A stretch of DNA of 64,000 bases, taken from Arthrobacter sp. DWC3 (GTDB taxonomy: Bacteria; Actinomycetota; Actinomycetes; Actinomycetales; Micrococcaceae). Positions 47,825 through 59,810 of the stretch are shown here, piece by piece. The notes below the pieces were generated by a model. It saw only the letters and a program-made list of their open reading frames with translations, made no database searches and was not told the origin of the DNA. The stretch is taken from NCBI RefSeq assembly GCF_002929375.1, contig NZ_PJIP01000001.1:543895-607894 (forward strand), given 5' to 3'. The translations under genes were made by a program, and so were the position numbers. The stretch's first letter is position 1; each line of letters begins with the position of its first letter.

Positions 47825-48318
47825 GCGAGCACACCCACCTTCCCCGCACGGGCATCGGCGTCGACGTCCACGCCTATGCCCCCGCCGACGCCCCGGCACC
47901 GCTGTGGCTCGCGGGTCTGCTCTGGGAGGGGGAGCGGGGCCTGTCGGGACACTCCGACGGCGACGCCGTGGCCCACGCCGCGGCCGACGCCCTCTTCTCC
48001 GCAGCCGGTGTCGGCGACCTCGGGACCCACTTCGGCACGGACCGCCCCGAGTACGCCGGCGCCTCCGGGCACGCCCTGCTTACCGCGGCCGCCACGATCG
48101 TCCGGGAGACGGGGTTCGACATCGGCAACATCGCCGTGCAGCTCATCGGGAACCGGCCGAAGTTCGCGCCCCGCCGTGCCGAGGCGGAAGCGGTCCTGTC
48201 CGACGCCGCGCAGGCGCCGGTGAGCATCTCGGCCACCACCACGGACGGGCTGGGGCTGACCGGGCGGGGAGAGGGCGTCGCGGCCATCGCGACCGCCGTC
48301 GTCGTCCGCTCCCGCTAG
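47815..48318 (+). CDS. ispF: 2-C-methyl-D-erythritol 2,4-cyclodiphosphate synthase
   Basis: The GTG at 47815, inside ispD, gives 167 residues. Zinc ligands are in GIGVDVHAY and [32 protein letters not shown] and [18 protein letters not shown] are the remaining signatures. It follows ispD in the MEP pathway after IspE. Confidence 0.96.
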   Translation: MYLSEHTHLPRTGIGVDVHAYAPADAPAPLWLAGLLWEGERGLSGHSDGDAVAHAAADALFSAAGVGDLGTHFGTDRPEYAGASGHALLTAAATIVRETGFDIGNIAVQLIGNRPKFAPRRAEAEAVLSDAAQAPVSISATTTDGLGLTGRGEGVAAIATAVVVRSR

Positions 48319-48360
48319 CGCGACGCCTGCCGCGCCGCAGGGCCGGGCGCTACCGCCGGG

Positions 48361-48366
48361 TAATCT
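48361..48366 (+). promoter_or_regulatory. -10 element (TAATCT) of cysS
   Basis: It ends 6 nt before the GTG at 48373, consistent with a leaderless cysS mRNA. Confidence 0.42.
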
Positions 48367-48372
48367 GGACCG

Positions 48373-49836
48373 GTGAGCCTGCGATTCTATGACACCGCCC
48401 GCGCCGAGGTGCGCCCCTTCGAACCGCTCGAACCGGGCAGGGCGAGCCTCTACTACTGCGGTGCCACCGTGCAGGGCATGCCCCACGTGGGCCACGTCCG
48501 CTCCGCGATCGCCTTCGACCAGCTCACGCGGTGGCTCGAGGCGCGGGACCTCCGCGTCACCGTGGTGCGGAACGTCACCGACATCGACGACAAGATCCTC
48601 GCCAAGTCGCAGGACTCCTTCCGCGACGGCGCCTCCGCGGATCCGTCCGTGGTGCCCGAGGAGCAGTGGTGGGCCCTCGCCTACCGCTTCGAGCGCGCGT
48701 TCGACGAGGCCTACACCGCCCTCGGCGTCCGCCCGCCCACCTATGAACCGCGGGCCACGGGCCACATCCCCGAGATGCACGCGCTGATCCAGCTGCTCAT
48801 CGACCGGGGCCACGCCTACCCGGCGCCGGACGGCTCGGGCGACGTCTACTTCGACGTCCGGTCCTGGCCCGCCTACGGCAGCCTCACCCGCCAGGACATC
48901 GACGACATGCAGGCCGCTCCCGACGCCGACCCGCGCGGCAAGCGCGACCCGCGCGACTTCGCACTGTGGAAGGGTTCCAAGGACACCGACCCCGCGAGCG
49001 CGTCCTGGTCGAGCCCCTGGGGCACGGGACGGCCCGGCTGGCACCTCGAGTGCTCGAGCATGGTCACGAAGTACCTCGGCACGGAGTTCGACATCCACGG
49101 CGGGGGCCTCGACCTGCGCTTCCCGCACCACGAGAACGAGATGGCGCAGTCGCAGGCCGCGGGCCACGCGTTCGCCCGCTTCTGGATGCACAACGGCATG
49201 GTCACCTACGGCGGCGAGAAAATGTCGAAGTCCATCGGCAACACCGTGGGCCCGCAGGAGATGATCGACGCCGCCGGGCCCCGCGTGGTGCGCTACTACC
49301 TCGGCCAGGCCCACTACCGGTCGGTGCTCGACTACCGCGAGACGTCCCTGCAGGAGGCGGCGTCGGCGGTGGCGCGCATCGACGGCTTCATCGCCAAGGC
49401 CTCCGCGCGTGTCGGCGCACCGGCCCGCGGCCCCGTCCGCGCCGTCGACCTCCCCGAGGGGTTCGCGGCCGCCATGGACGACGACCTCAACGTCCCCCAG
49501 GCCCTCGCGGTCCTCCACACCGCGGTGCGCAGCGGCAACACGGCGCTGGCGGCGGGGGACGACGACGCCGTCCGGGCGGAACTGGCCGCCGTCGTAGGGA
49601 TGACGGCCGTCCTCGGACTCGACGACGCAGGGACCGGTGTCGCAGCCACGGCCGCCGACGCCGTAGCCGGCCGGGCGCTCGACGCCCTGATCGGGGACCG
49701 GATCGCCGAACGCGCCGACGCCCGGGCCACCCGCGACTGGGCACGGGCGGATGCCATCCGTGACGCGCTGGCCGCCGCGGGGATCGTCCTCGAGGATGCC
49801 GCAGACGGTGTCCGCTGGTCCCTCGCCGAGGGCTGA
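48373..49836 (+). CDS. cysS: Cysteinyl-tRNA synthetase
   Basis: The 487-residue class I synthetase has HIGH-like MPHVGHVRS, zinc-site residues (YYCGATVQG; GWHLECSSM; HHENEMAQS) and KMSKS in GEKMSKSIGN. The helical C-terminal anticodon domain is complete. It lies 54 bp after ispF in the conserved carD-ispD-ispF-cysS-rlmB block. Confidence 0.97.
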   Translation: MSLRFYDTARAEVRPFEPLEPGRASLYYCGATVQGMPHVGHVRSAIAFDQLTRWLEARDLRVTVVRNVTDIDDKILAKSQDSFRDGASADPSVVPEEQWWALAYRFERAFDEAYTALGVRPPTYEPRATGHIPEMHALIQLLIDRGHAYPAPDGSGDVYFDVRSWPAYGSLTRQDIDDMQAAPDADPRGKRDPRDFALWKGSKDTDPASASWSSPWGTGRPGWHLECSSMVTKYLGTEFDIHGGGLDLRFPHHENEMAQSQAAGHAFARFWMHNGMVTYGGEKMSKSIGNTVGPQEMIDAAGPRVVRYYLGQAHYRSVLDYRETSLQEAASAVARIDGFIAKASARVGAPARGPVRAVDLPEGFAAAMDDDLNVPQALAVLHTAVRSGNTALAAGDDDAVRAELAAVVGMTAVLGLDDAGTGVAATAADAVAGRALDALIGDRIAERADARATRDWARADAIRDALAAAGIVLEDAADGVRWSLAEG

Positions 49837-49958
49837 CCGGCCCCGTGCAGGTCCCCTCCCCGCCCGCACGCGCGGCCGGACGGGAGCACGTGCCGGTCCA
49901 CCTCCCCGGGTCCGCGTAAACTGGAGGCGATTCTTCCTCTATATAAAGGTGTTCTTCC

Positions 49959-50942
49959 ATGGCCAGTCACGGACGTCCAGGCGCGGTTCGCAAAACGAAG
50001 AAGGGCCCCACCATCGGCACCGGTGGACATGGACGCAAGTCGCTCGAGGGTAAGGGCCCCACGCCCAAGGCGGAGGACCGCCCGTACCACAAGGCGTACA
50101 AGACCAAGGAGCTCTCCGAGCGTGCGGCGGCGAAGCGCGACGGCGGCAAGGGCGCAGGTACCGGCCGCACGCGCGGGAAGGCCGCCGAGGAGGTCGTCAC
50201 GGGCCGCAACTCCGTGGTGGAGGCGCTCCGCGCCGGTATCCCGGCGAAGGCCCTCCACGTCGCCATCCGCATCGAGATGGACGACCGCGTCCGCGAGTCC
50301 CTGAAGATGGCCGCCGAACGCGGCATCCCCGTGATGGAGACCGGCAAGCCTGAACTGGACCGCATGACGGACGGCGCCGTGCACCAGGGGCTCATGCTGC
50401 AGATCCCGCCCTACGAGTACGCGGACGCACTGGACCTCGCGGACGAGACCATCGAGCGGTTCCGGCGCGGACACATCGGCAACGCCCCGCTCTTCGTGGC
50501 GCTCGACGGCATCACCGACCCCCGCAACCTGGGAGCCATCATCCGCTCCGCGTCGGCGTTCAGCAGCCACGGCGTCATCGTGCCCGAACGCCGCTCGGTC
50601 GGCGTCACGGCATCGGCGTGGAAGACCAGCGCGGGAGCGGCCGTCCGCGTGCCCGTGGCCCGGGTCGGCAACCTCAATGCGGCGCTCAAGGCCTTCAAGC
50701 AGAAGGGCATCTTCGTCCTCGGGCTCGACGGCGACGGCGACGTCTCGCTGCCCGCGCTGTCCCTCGGCCGCGACCCCATCTGCATCGTCGTCGGCTCCGA
50801 GGGCAAGGGCCTCTCCCGGCTCGTCCGGGAGAACTGCGACCAGATCGTCTCCATCCCCATCGACTCCGCCATGGAGTCGCTGAACGCGTCGATGGCGGTG
50901 GGAATCACGCTCTACGAGGTGTCCCGCCAGCGTTCCGCCTGA
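49959..50942 (+). CDS. rlmB: 23S rRNA (guanosine-2'-O)-methyltransferase RlmB
   Basis: This SpoU-family 2'-O-methyltransferase modifies G2251 in the P-loop of 23S rRNA. The 327-residue protein has a basic, disordered N-terminal extension (1-75), a small RNA-binding domain, and the knotted catalytic domain: motif 1 DGITDPRNLGAIIRSA, motif 2 VVGSEGKGLSRLVRENCD, motif 3 SLNASMAVGITLYE. A TAAACT -10 lies at 49917-49922, and AAAGG precedes the start. Confidence 0.95.
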   Translation: MASHGRPGAVRKTKKGPTIGTGGHGRKSLEGKGPTPKAEDRPYHKAYKTKELSERAAAKRDGGKGAGTGRTRGKAAEEVVTGRNSVVEALRAGIPAKALHVAIRIEMDDRVRESLKMAAERGIPVMETGKPELDRMTDGAVHQGLMLQIPPYEYADALDLADETIERFRRGHIGNAPLFVALDGITDPRNLGAIIRSASAFSSHGVIVPERRSVGVTASAWKTSAGAAVRVPVARVGNLNAALKAFKQKGIFVLGLDGDGDVSLPALSLGRDPICIVVGSEGKGLSRLVRENCDQIVSIPIDSAMESLNASMAVGITLYEVSRQRSA

Positions 50943-50950
50943 TCCCGCGC

Positions 50951-53053
<2,103 letters not shown>

Positions 53054-53089
53054 CCTCCGGCGCCGCCTGCCCCGTACCCGACCCGGCGT

Positions 53090-53185
53090 CGCCGTCGTTC
53101 CTCGGTTCTGCCGCCGGCGCCGTGCCTCGACGGCGTGTCGCGGCAGGTCGCGCGCCCCGGCCGCCGAAAGTCGGGAACGACGGCG
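53090..53185. repeat. Inverted repeat with 12-bp arms downstream of glgX
   Basis: CGCCGTCGTTCC (53090-53101) is inverted at 53174-53185, and GGGAACGACGG is repeated again near 53202-53212. It lies in the non-coding stretch between glgX and glgP. Confidence 0.55.
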
Positions 53186-53209
53186 GGGCCCCGGTGCAGC
53201 CCGGGAACG

Positions 53210-53244
53210 ACGGAGCCCGGGACCGATCAGGTCCCGGGCTCCGT
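53210..53244. terminator. Bidirectional terminator between glgX and glgP
   Basis: A perfect 15-bp stem (53210-53224 with 53230-53244) closes a 5-nt loop and is followed by TTT on the plus strand. Confidence 0.88.
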
Positions 53245-53261
53245 TTCGGTGGAGCGGACGG

Positions 53262-55874
53262 TCAGGCGTTGACGATGAGCCCCAGCTCGGCCTTCGTGGC
53301 CAGCGTCGCGTGCTTCGGAAGCACCCGCACGGTGTAGCCGAAGGACCCGGAGTGGTCGATCCTGACGCCGCCCGTGAAGAGGTAGCGTCCGCTGCCCAGG
53401 TTCTCGGCGACGTCGAGGTCGTCCACCGTGACATCGCTCAGCTCGTCGCTCTCGAGGGCGCGCCCGTAGGCAACCTCCACGCTGACGTCGTCGGGGTCGA
53501 GGCCCCCGAGGGAGACGTACGCGTTGACCGTCAGGGAATCGCCGATCTGCGGGTTCTCGGAGACGCCCGTCGAGTCGACGTGTTCCACCTGCACCGCGGG
53601 CCAGCTGCCCTGCACGCGGGAGCGCCACGCGGCGGTCCGCTTCGCGAGCGCGAAGGAGTCGGCGGCGGCCTCCTGCCCGGAGCGCCAGGCGGGTCGGTAC
53701 AGCTTCTCCACGTAGTCCTGGAGCATGCGCTCCGCGGACACGGCGGGGCCGAGTGTCGCCATGGTGTGCTTGATCATGGCGATCCACTGGTGCGGGACAC
53801 CGTCACGCGAGGGCTCGGACGGCCCGGCCGCACCGGCACCCTCGGCGGGGACCAGCGAGTAGAAGCGCGGGCCCACCTGGGTCTCGAGGAGGTCGTACAG
53901 GGCCGCGGCCTCGATGTCGTCGCGCTCGTCCGCCGAGGCGCCGTTGTTGGCGGTCGGGATCGCCCAGCCGTTGTCGCCGTCGTACATCTCGTCCCACCAG
54001 CCGTCGAGGACGGAGAGGTTGAGGCCGCCGTTGATCGCGGCCTTCATGCCGGACGTGCCGCAGGCCTCGAGGGGACGCAGCGGGTTGTTCAGCCACACGT
54101 CGCACCCGGGGAAGAGGGTGCGGGCCATGGCGATGTCGTAGTTCGGCAGGAAGACGATGCGGTGGCGGACCTCGGGATCGTCCGTGAACCGGACCAGGTC
54201 CTGGATCATGCGCTTGCCCTGCTCGTCGGCGGGGTGCGACTTCCCGGCGATGACCAGCTGGATGGGGTGCTCCGGGTGGAGGAGCAGCGCCTTGAGCCGG
54301 GCGGGGTTGCGCAGCATGAGCGTGAGGCGCTTGTACGTCGGGACGCGGCGCGCGAAGCCGATCGTCAGGACGTCCGGGTCCAGCACGGAGTCCGTCCAGG
54401 CGAGCTCGGCGTCGGCGGCGCCGCGCTTCTTCCACGAGGAGCGCAACCGCTGGCGGACGTCGTCCACCAGGTTGGAGCGGAGGCTGCGGCGCAGGGCCCA
54501 GATGTCCGTGTCCGGGACGTCGTAGACCTTGGCCCACTGGGGGTCGAGGACGGACTCGGCGCCGAAGTGCTCGAGGGCGAAGTCCGCGATCTGCGGGTCC
54601 ACCCAGCTCGGCACGTGCACGCCGTTGGTCACGGACGTGATGGGCACCTCGCGGGCGTCGAATCCCGGCCAGAGCCCGGAGAACATCCCGCGGGACACCT
54701 CGCCGTGCAGCTTCGCCACGCCGTTGGCACGCTGCGCGAGGCGCAGGCCCATGACGGCCATGTTGAACTTCGTGGGGTCGCCCTCCGCGTAGTTCTCGGC
54801 GCCGAGGGCCAGCACGCGGTCCGTGGGTACGGCGGGCGCCAGGCCGGCGTGGAAGAAGTGCTCGATCTGGGAGCGCTCGAAGCGGTCGATCCCGGCGGGC
54901 ACCGGGGTGTGGGTGGTGAACACCGTCGAGGCGCGTCCCGCGGTGAGCGCCTCCTCCCAGCTCATCGGCGACTCGTTGGACGGGTCCATGAGTTCGCGGA
55001 TGCGCTCGATCCCGAGGAAGCCGGCGTGGCCCTCGTTGGTGTGGAAGACCTCGGGGGCGGGCGTCCCGGTGAGGCGCTGGAAGATGCGCAGGGCCTTGAC
55101 CCCGCCCATGCCGAGGAGCAGTTCCTGCTGGAGGCGCTGGTCCCCGCCACCGCCGTAGAGGCGGTCGGTGACGTTGCGTGCGGCGTCGTCGTTCTCGGCG
55201 ACGTTCGAATCGAGGAGCAGGAGGGGCACGCGGCCGACGTCGGCGCGCCAGATGTGCGCCGACAGCTGCCGTCCGTTGGGCAGGGGCAGCACCACCATCG
55301 CGGCGGAGCCGTCCTCCTCGCGGAGCAGGGTCAGCGGCAGGCCGTCGGGGTCGAGGACGGGGTAGGTCTCCTGCTGCCACGCGTCCCGGGAGAGGGACTG
55401 CTTGAAGTAGCCGGCCTGGTAGAGCAGGCCGACGCCGATCAGGGGGACGCCGAGATCGGACGCGGACTTGAGGTGGTCGCCGGCGAGGATGCCGAGGCCG
55501 CCGGAGTACTGGGGGAGGACCGCGCTGATGCCGTACTCGGGGGAGAAGTAGGCGATGCTGCGGGGCGCGTCCTCGCCGAGGCTCTGGTACCAGCGCGGTT
55601 CCGTCAGGTAGCTCTCGAGGTCGGCGCCGAGTTCGTGGATGCGCTTCACCAGCTTCTCGTCGGCGGCGAGCTGCTGCAGCTTCTCGCGTGTCACGGACCC
55701 CAGGAAGGACACAGGATCGTGGCCGCTCTCCTCCCAGGCGGCGGGGTCGATCTCCTCGAACAGGCGGGAGGTCGGCAGATGCCACGACCAGCGCAGGTTG
55801 CTTGCGAGCTTGCCCAGGGGGGCGATGTTCTCGGGGAGGACGGTTCTGACGGTAAATCTGCGGATGGCCTTCAC
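53262..55874 (-). CDS. glgP: Alpha-glucan phosphorylase
   Basis: It releases glucose-1-phosphate from alpha-1,4-glucans. The GTG at 55874 (VKAIRRFTVRTVLPENIAPL) is preferred because it matches the start of mycobacterial GlgP; a GTG at 55892 adds six residues. The 870-residue protein is of the short archaeal/actinobacterial phosphorylase type, with a DUF3417 N-terminal domain. Motifs are AYFSPEYGISAVLPQYSGGL, and the PLP-lysine region CGTSGMKAAINGGLNLS. It is divergent from glgE. Confidence 0.94.
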   Translation of the reverse strand: MKAIRRFTVRTVLPENIAPLGKLASNLRWSWHLPTSRLFEEIDPAAWEESGHDPVSFLGSVTREKLQQLAADEKLVKRIHELGADLESYLTEPRWYQSLGEDAPRSIAYFSPEYGISAVLPQYSGGLGILAGDHLKSASDLGVPLIGVGLLYQAGYFKQSLSRDAWQQETYPVLDPDGLPLTLLREEDGSAAMVVLPLPNGRQLSAHIWRADVGRVPLLLLDSNVAENDDAARNVTDRLYGGGGDQRLQQELLLGMGGVKALRIFQRLTGTPAPEVFHTNEGHAGFLGIERIRELMDPSNESPMSWEEALTAGRASTVFTTHTPVPAGIDRFERSQIEHFFHAGLAPAVPTDRVLALGAENYAEGDPTKFNMAVMGLRLAQRANGVAKLHGEVSRGMFSGLWPGFDAREVPITSVTNGVHVPSWVDPQIADFALEHFGAESVLDPQWAKVYDVPDTDIWALRRSLRSNLVDDVRQRLRSSWKKRGAADAELAWTDSVLDPDVLTIGFARRVPTYKRLTLMLRNPARLKALLLHPEHPIQLVIAGKSHPADEQGKRMIQDLVRFTDDPEVRHRIVFLPNYDIAMARTLFPGCDVWLNNPLRPLEACGTSGMKAAINGGLNLSVLDGWWDEMYDGDNGWAIPTANNGASADERDDIEAAALYDLLETQVGPRFYSLVPAEGAGAAGPSEPSRDGVPHQWIAMIKHTMATLGPAVSAERMLQDYVEKLYRPAWRSGQEAAADSFALAKRTAAWRSRVQGSWPAVQVEHVDSTGVSENPQIGDSLTVNAYVSLGGLDPDDVSVEVAYGRALESDELSDVTVDDLDVAENLGSGRYLFTGGVRIDHSGSFGYTVRVLPKHATLATKAELGLIVNA

Positions 55875-55913
55875 CCGGTTACGGTAGCGCACTTGCCGGG
55901 CCCAGGGGAGGCG

Positions 55914-55932
55914 GTGCGTAAACGCTTGCGTA
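55914..55932. promoter_or_regulatory. Possible LacI-family operator between glgP and glgE
   Basis: The sequence around GCGTAAACGCTTGCGTAA has the central CG and flanking half-sites of LacI/GalR-type operators, with GCGTAA directly repeated. A related inverted copy (TTACGCCAAGC) begins at 55954. Confidence 0.4.
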
Positions 55933-55946
55933 ATACAGGAGCGGCC

Positions 55947-55974
55947 TTGACGTTACGCCAAGCCTCCTTAGCAT
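55947..55974 (+). promoter_or_regulatory. Promoter of the glgE-treS-mak::glgB operon
   Basis: The sequence is TTGACG-N16-TAGCAT. A second -10-like TAACGT (55992-55997) ends 7 nt before the glgE GTG and could give a leaderless form. Confidence 0.6.
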
Positions 55975-56004
55975 TTCGGACCATTACTCGCTAACGTCGT
56001 ACGG

Positions 56005-58044
56005 GTGACCACTCCTACCGAGCAGAACCGAAATGCCCAGTATCCCGAGGGCCTGCGCTTCGGCCGCATCCCGATCACGGCGGTCAGCCCCGTCGTCGAG
56101 GACGGCCGCTTCCCCGCCAAGGGGATCCCAGGCTCGGACATCGCCGTAGGGGCGACCGTCTTCAGGGAGGGCCACGACCAGCTCGGGGTCTCGGCCGTCC
56201 TCTACGACCCCCGCGGCAAGGAGGTGCAGCGCGTCCGCATGACGCCGGTGGGATCCGGCCTCGACCGCTGGGCCGGGACCCTGACGCCGCGGGTCAAGGG
56301 GCTGCACACGTTCACCATCGAGGGCTGGTCCGATGTGTACGGCACGTGGGAGCACGACGCCACCATCAAGATCGCGGCAGGGGTCGACGTCGAGCTGATG
56401 CTCGCCGAAGGAGCCGCCCTCTTCACCCGCGCCGCCGGCGATCGGACCGCCCGTGAAGCCGCGCTGTTCCGCCGTGTGGCCGAGGCCCTCGCGGACACCG
56501 CGCAGAGCGTCGAGACGCGCCTCGCCGCGGGGCTGTCCCCCGAGATCCACGAGGCCATCGCACGTCTGCCCATCCGTTCGCTCGTGACCGCCTCGCAGGC
56601 GTACCCCATCAACGTGGAGCGTGAACTGGCCGGGCGCGCCGCCTGGTACGAGTTCTTCCCCCGCTCCGAGGGCGCCACCTACGACCCCGAGACGGCCCAG
56701 TGGACGTCGGGGACGTTCCGTGAGGCCACCAAGCGGCTCGACGCCGTGGCCGCCATGAACTTCGACGTCGTGTACCTGCCACCCATCCACCCGATCGGCC
56801 GCACGCACCGCAAGGGACCGAACAACACCCTGACGGCCGGCCCCGCCGATCCCGGCTCGCCGTGGGCCATCGGCTCGGCCGACGGCGGCCACGACGCGAT
56901 CCACCCGGACCTCGGCACCTTCGAGGACTTCGACGCGTTCGTGGCCCGGGCCCGCGAGCTGGACCTCGAGGTGGCGCTCGACCTCGCGCTGCAGGCCGCA
57001 CCGGACCACCCCTGGGTCCGGACGCACCCCGAATGGTTCACCACGCGCGTGGACGGGTCCATCGCCTATGCGGAGAACCCGCCGAAGAAGTACCAGGACA
57101 TCTACCCCATCAACTTCGACAACGACCCGAAGGGCCTGTCGAAGGAGATCCTGCGGATCGTCCTCATGTGGATCCAGCACGGCGTGAAGATCTTCCGCGT
57201 GGACAACCCGCACACCAAGCCGGTGCAGTTCTGGGAATGGCTGATCGCACGCGTGAACAAGAAGCACCCCGACGTCATCTTCCTCGCCGAGGCGTTCACC
57301 CGCCCCCCGATGATGCACGCCCTCGGGCGGGCGGGCTTCCAGCAGTCCTACTCCTACTTCACGTGGCGGAACACCAAGACGGAGCTCGAGGAGTACTTCA
57401 CCGAGATCAGTTCGGTCTCCCCGGCCTACTTCCGGCCCAACTTCTTCGTGAACACGCCGGACATCCTCACCGAGTACCTCCAGTACGGCGGGCCGGCGGC
57501 CTTCAAGATCCGCGCCGTGCTCGCGTCCATGGCCAGCCCGCTGTGGGGCGTCTACTCCGGCTACGAGCTGTTCGAGCACGTGGCCCGGCCGGGCGCCGAG
57601 GAGTACATCGACAACGAGAAGTTCCAGTACCGCCCCCGGGACTACGCCGCGGCGGAGGCCGAGGGCCGCTCGTTGGCCCCCTTCATCACGCGGCTGAACG
57701 CGATCCGCCGCGCGCACCCCGCGCTCGGCGACCTCGAGAACCTCACCGTCCACAGCAGCACCGATCCCTCCACCGTGGTCTTCGCCAAGCACAAGCAGAC
57801 GGCCGAGGGCAAGGACACCGTCATCGTCGTCGTCAACGTGGACCCGCATAGTACGCGCGAGAGCACCGTGTCGCTCGATCTCGCGAAGCTCGGGCTCGAC
57901 GCCGCGGACCTCGCCGGGGACGGTACATTCCTCGTGGACGACCTCGTCACGGGTCAGACCTTCACATGGGGCGAGCACAACTACGTCCGGCTCGACCCCC
58001 ACGTGGAACCCGCCCACATTCTCTCGATCAGGAGGCAGCACTAG
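56005..58044 (+). CDS. glgE: Maltosyltransferase GlgE
   Basis: GlgE transfers maltose from alpha-maltose-1-phosphate to alpha-1,4-glucan. The 679-residue GH13_3 enzyme has an N-terminal beta domain (PVVEDGRFPAKGIPG), WYEFFPRSEGA, the nucleophile D400 in IFRVDNPHTKP, acid Glu in FLAEAFTRPPMM and VNTPDILTEYL. GTG start. The stop overlaps treS by 1 bp (TAGTG). Confidence 0.97.
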   Translation: MTTPTEQNRNAQYPEGLRFGRIPITAVSPVVEDGRFPAKGIPGSDIAVGATVFREGHDQLGVSAVLYDPRGKEVQRVRMTPVGSGLDRWAGTLTPRVKGLHTFTIEGWSDVYGTWEHDATIKIAAGVDVELMLAEGAALFTRAAGDRTAREAALFRRVAEALADTAQSVETRLAAGLSPEIHEAIARLPIRSLVTASQAYPINVERELAGRAAWYEFFPRSEGATYDPETAQWTSGTFREATKRLDAVAAMNFDVVYLPPIHPIGRTHRKGPNNTLTAGPADPGSPWAIGSADGGHDAIHPDLGTFEDFDAFVARARELDLEVALDLALQAAPDHPWVRTHPEWFTTRVDGSIAYAENPPKKYQDIYPINFDNDPKGLSKEILRIVLMWIQHGVKIFRVDNPHTKPVQFWEWLIARVNKKHPDVIFLAEAFTRPPMMHALGRAGFQQSYSYFTWRNTKTELEEYFTEISSVSPAYFRPNFFVNTPDILTEYLQYGGPAAFKIRAVLASMASPLWGVYSGYELFEHVARPGAEEYIDNEKFQYRPRDYAAAEAEGRSLAPFITRLNAIRRAHPALGDLENLTVHSSTDPSTVVFAKHKQTAEGKDTVIVVVNVDPHSTRESTVSLDLAKLGLDAADLAGDGTFLVDDLVTGQTFTWGEHNYVRLDPHVEPAHILSIRRQH

Positions 58045-59810
58045 TGCCCAACCCCTTCCAGCTCAACGCGCCTGGACTGGCCCACGACCCCCACTGGTAC
58101 CGCAAGGCGGTCTTCTACGAGGCGCTGGTCCGAGGTTTCGCCGACGGGAACGGGGACGGCTCCGGTGACCTCTCGGGGCTCATCGAGAAGATGGACTACC
58201 TCCAGTGGCTCGGCGTGGACTGCCTGTGGCTGCCCCCGTTCTTCAAGTCCCCGCTGCGCGACGGCGGGTACGACATCTCCGACTACTACGACGTCCTCGA
58301 CGAGTTCGGCTCCCTGGGCGACTTCAAGCGGCTCGTCGCCGAGGCCCACGCCCGCGGTGTGCGTGTGATCATCGACCTGCCCATGAACCACACCTCGGAC
58401 CAGCACCACTGGTTCCAGGAGTCCCGCCGGGACCCCGAGGGCCCCTACGGCGACTTCTACGTCTGGAGCGACACGGACGAGAAGTACGAGGACGCCCGCA
58501 TCATCTTCGTGGACACGGAGGAGTCGAACTGGACGTTCGACCCCGTGCGCCGCCAGTTCTTCTGGCACCGCTTCTTCAGCCACCAGCCGGATCTCAACTT
58601 CGAGAACCTCAAGGTGCAGGAGGCCATCTTCGACGTCGTGCGCTTCTGGCTCGACCAGGGCATCGACGGCTTCCGAGCGGACGCCATCCCCTACCTCTTC
58701 GAGGAGGAGGGCACCAACTGCGAGAACCTGCCGAAGACGCACGAGTTCCTCCGGCGGCTCCGCGCCATGGTGGACGAAAACTACCCGGGCCGCGTCATCA
58801 TCGCCGAGGCGAACCAGATGCCGGACGAGGTGGTGGAGTACTTCGGGACCGAGGAGGACCCCGAGTGCCACATGTCCTTCCACTTCCCGATCATGCCGCG
58901 GCTCTTCTACGCCCTGCGCGACCAGAAGGCCGCACCCATCATCGAGACGATGGCGGAGACCCCGGACATCCCCGGTGGCGCCCAGTGGGGGACGTTCCTC
59001 CGCAACCACGACGAGCTGACGCTCGAGATGGTCACCAACGAGGAGCGGGAGGCGATGCTCGGCTGGTACGCGCCCGATCCCCGCATGCGCGCCAACGTGG
59101 GCATCCGCCGTCGGCTGTCGCCGCTGCTCGACAACTCCCGCGCCGAGGTGGAGCTGATCCACGCGCTGCTGCTGTCCCTGCCCGGCAGCCCGTTCCTCTA
59201 CTACGGGGACGAGATCGGCATGGGCGACAACATCTGGCTCGAGGACCGGGACGCGTCCCGGACCCCGATGCAGTGGAACCCCGACCGCAACGCCGGGTTC
59301 TCCCCGGTGGATCCCGGCAAGCTGTACCTGCCGGTGGTGCAGTCGCTGGTGTACCACTACAACCACGTCAACGTGGAGGCGCAGATGGCGACCTCCAGCT
59401 CGCTGCTGCACTGGATCCGGCAGATGCTCGCCGTCCGCAAGGCCCACCCCGCTTTCGGACTGGGCGTCTACCGCAACGTCCCGGTGGAGTCGGAGCACGT
59501 CCTGGCGTTCCTCCGCGAGATCGAGCACGGCAACTCGGAGGGCGAGCCCGCGGAATCCGTGCTCTGTATCTTCAACCTGTCGCAGCACCCCGTCGCGGCG
59601 AAGATGCGCCTTCCCGAGTTCGCGGGCCGCGGCCTGCGCGACCTCTTCGGCGGTGCCATCTTCCCGGCGTTCGAGGAGGACGGCGAGATCACGCTGACCC
59701 TCGGCAGCCACGACTTCTTCTGGCTGCGGGTCCGCTCGGCCAGCTCCAACACCGCGTCCCCGCACACCGAGGCGATGCCCGTCATCGCGGTCCCGGAGGC
59801 GGTGAGGTAA
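58044..59810 (+). CDS. treS: Trehalose synthase TreS
   Basis: TreS interconverts trehalose and maltose. The GTG at 58044 gives 588 residues. The GH13_16 barrel has [19 protein letters not shown], nucleophile D213 in [10 protein letters not shown], Glu in [10 protein letters not shown] and Asp in [10 protein letters not shown]. It stands alone and is not fused to maltokinase as in some actinobacteria; the kinase is joined instead to the next branching enzyme. Overlap with the next gene is 1 bp (TAATG). Confidence 0.96.
   Translation: MPNPFQLNAPGLAHDPHWYRKAVFYEALVRGFADGNGDGSGDLSGLIEKMDYLQWLGVDCLWLPPFFKSPLRDGGYDISDYYDVLDEFGSLGDFKRLVAEAHARGVRVIIDLPMNHTSDQHHWFQESRRDPEGPYGDFYVWSDTDEKYEDARIIFVDTEESNWTFDPVRRQFFWHRFFSHQPDLNFENLKVQEAIFDVVRFWLDQGIDGFRADAIPYLFEEEGTNCENLPKTHEFLRRLRAMVDENYPGRVIIAEANQMPDEVVEYFGTEEDPECHMSFHFPIMPRLFYALRDQKAAPIIETMAETPDIPGGAQWGTFLRNHDELTLEMVTNEEREAMLGWYAPDPRMRANVGIRRRLSPLLDNSRAEVELIHALLLSLPGSPFLYYGDEIGMGDNIWLEDRDASRTPMQWNPDRNAGFSPVDPGKLYLPVVQSLVYHYNHVNVEAQMATSSSLLHWIRQMLAVRKAHPAFGLGVYRNVPVESEHVLAFLREIEHGNSEGEPAESVLCIFNLSQHPVAAKMRLPEFAGRGLRDLFGGAIFPAFEEDGEITLTLGSHDFFWLRVRSASSNTASPHTEAMPVIAVPEAVR

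Noticed and set aside
55875-55892. GTG at 55892 as the glgP start
   Set aside because: Six additional residues are not part of the usual GlgP N-terminus (K-A-hydrophobic-RRF); the downstream GTG fits better, though either is possible.
53262-55994. Long plus-strand frame opposite glgP (894 codons)
   Set aside because: Shadow of glgP; the minus-strand product carries all phosphorylase motifs.
58205-59809. Extension of the maltokinase frame back through treS to 58205
   Set aside because: This part reads Arg/Pro/Gly-rich nonsense in the treS +1 frame. The ATG at 59810, overlapping the treS stop, begins recognisable maltokinase sequence.
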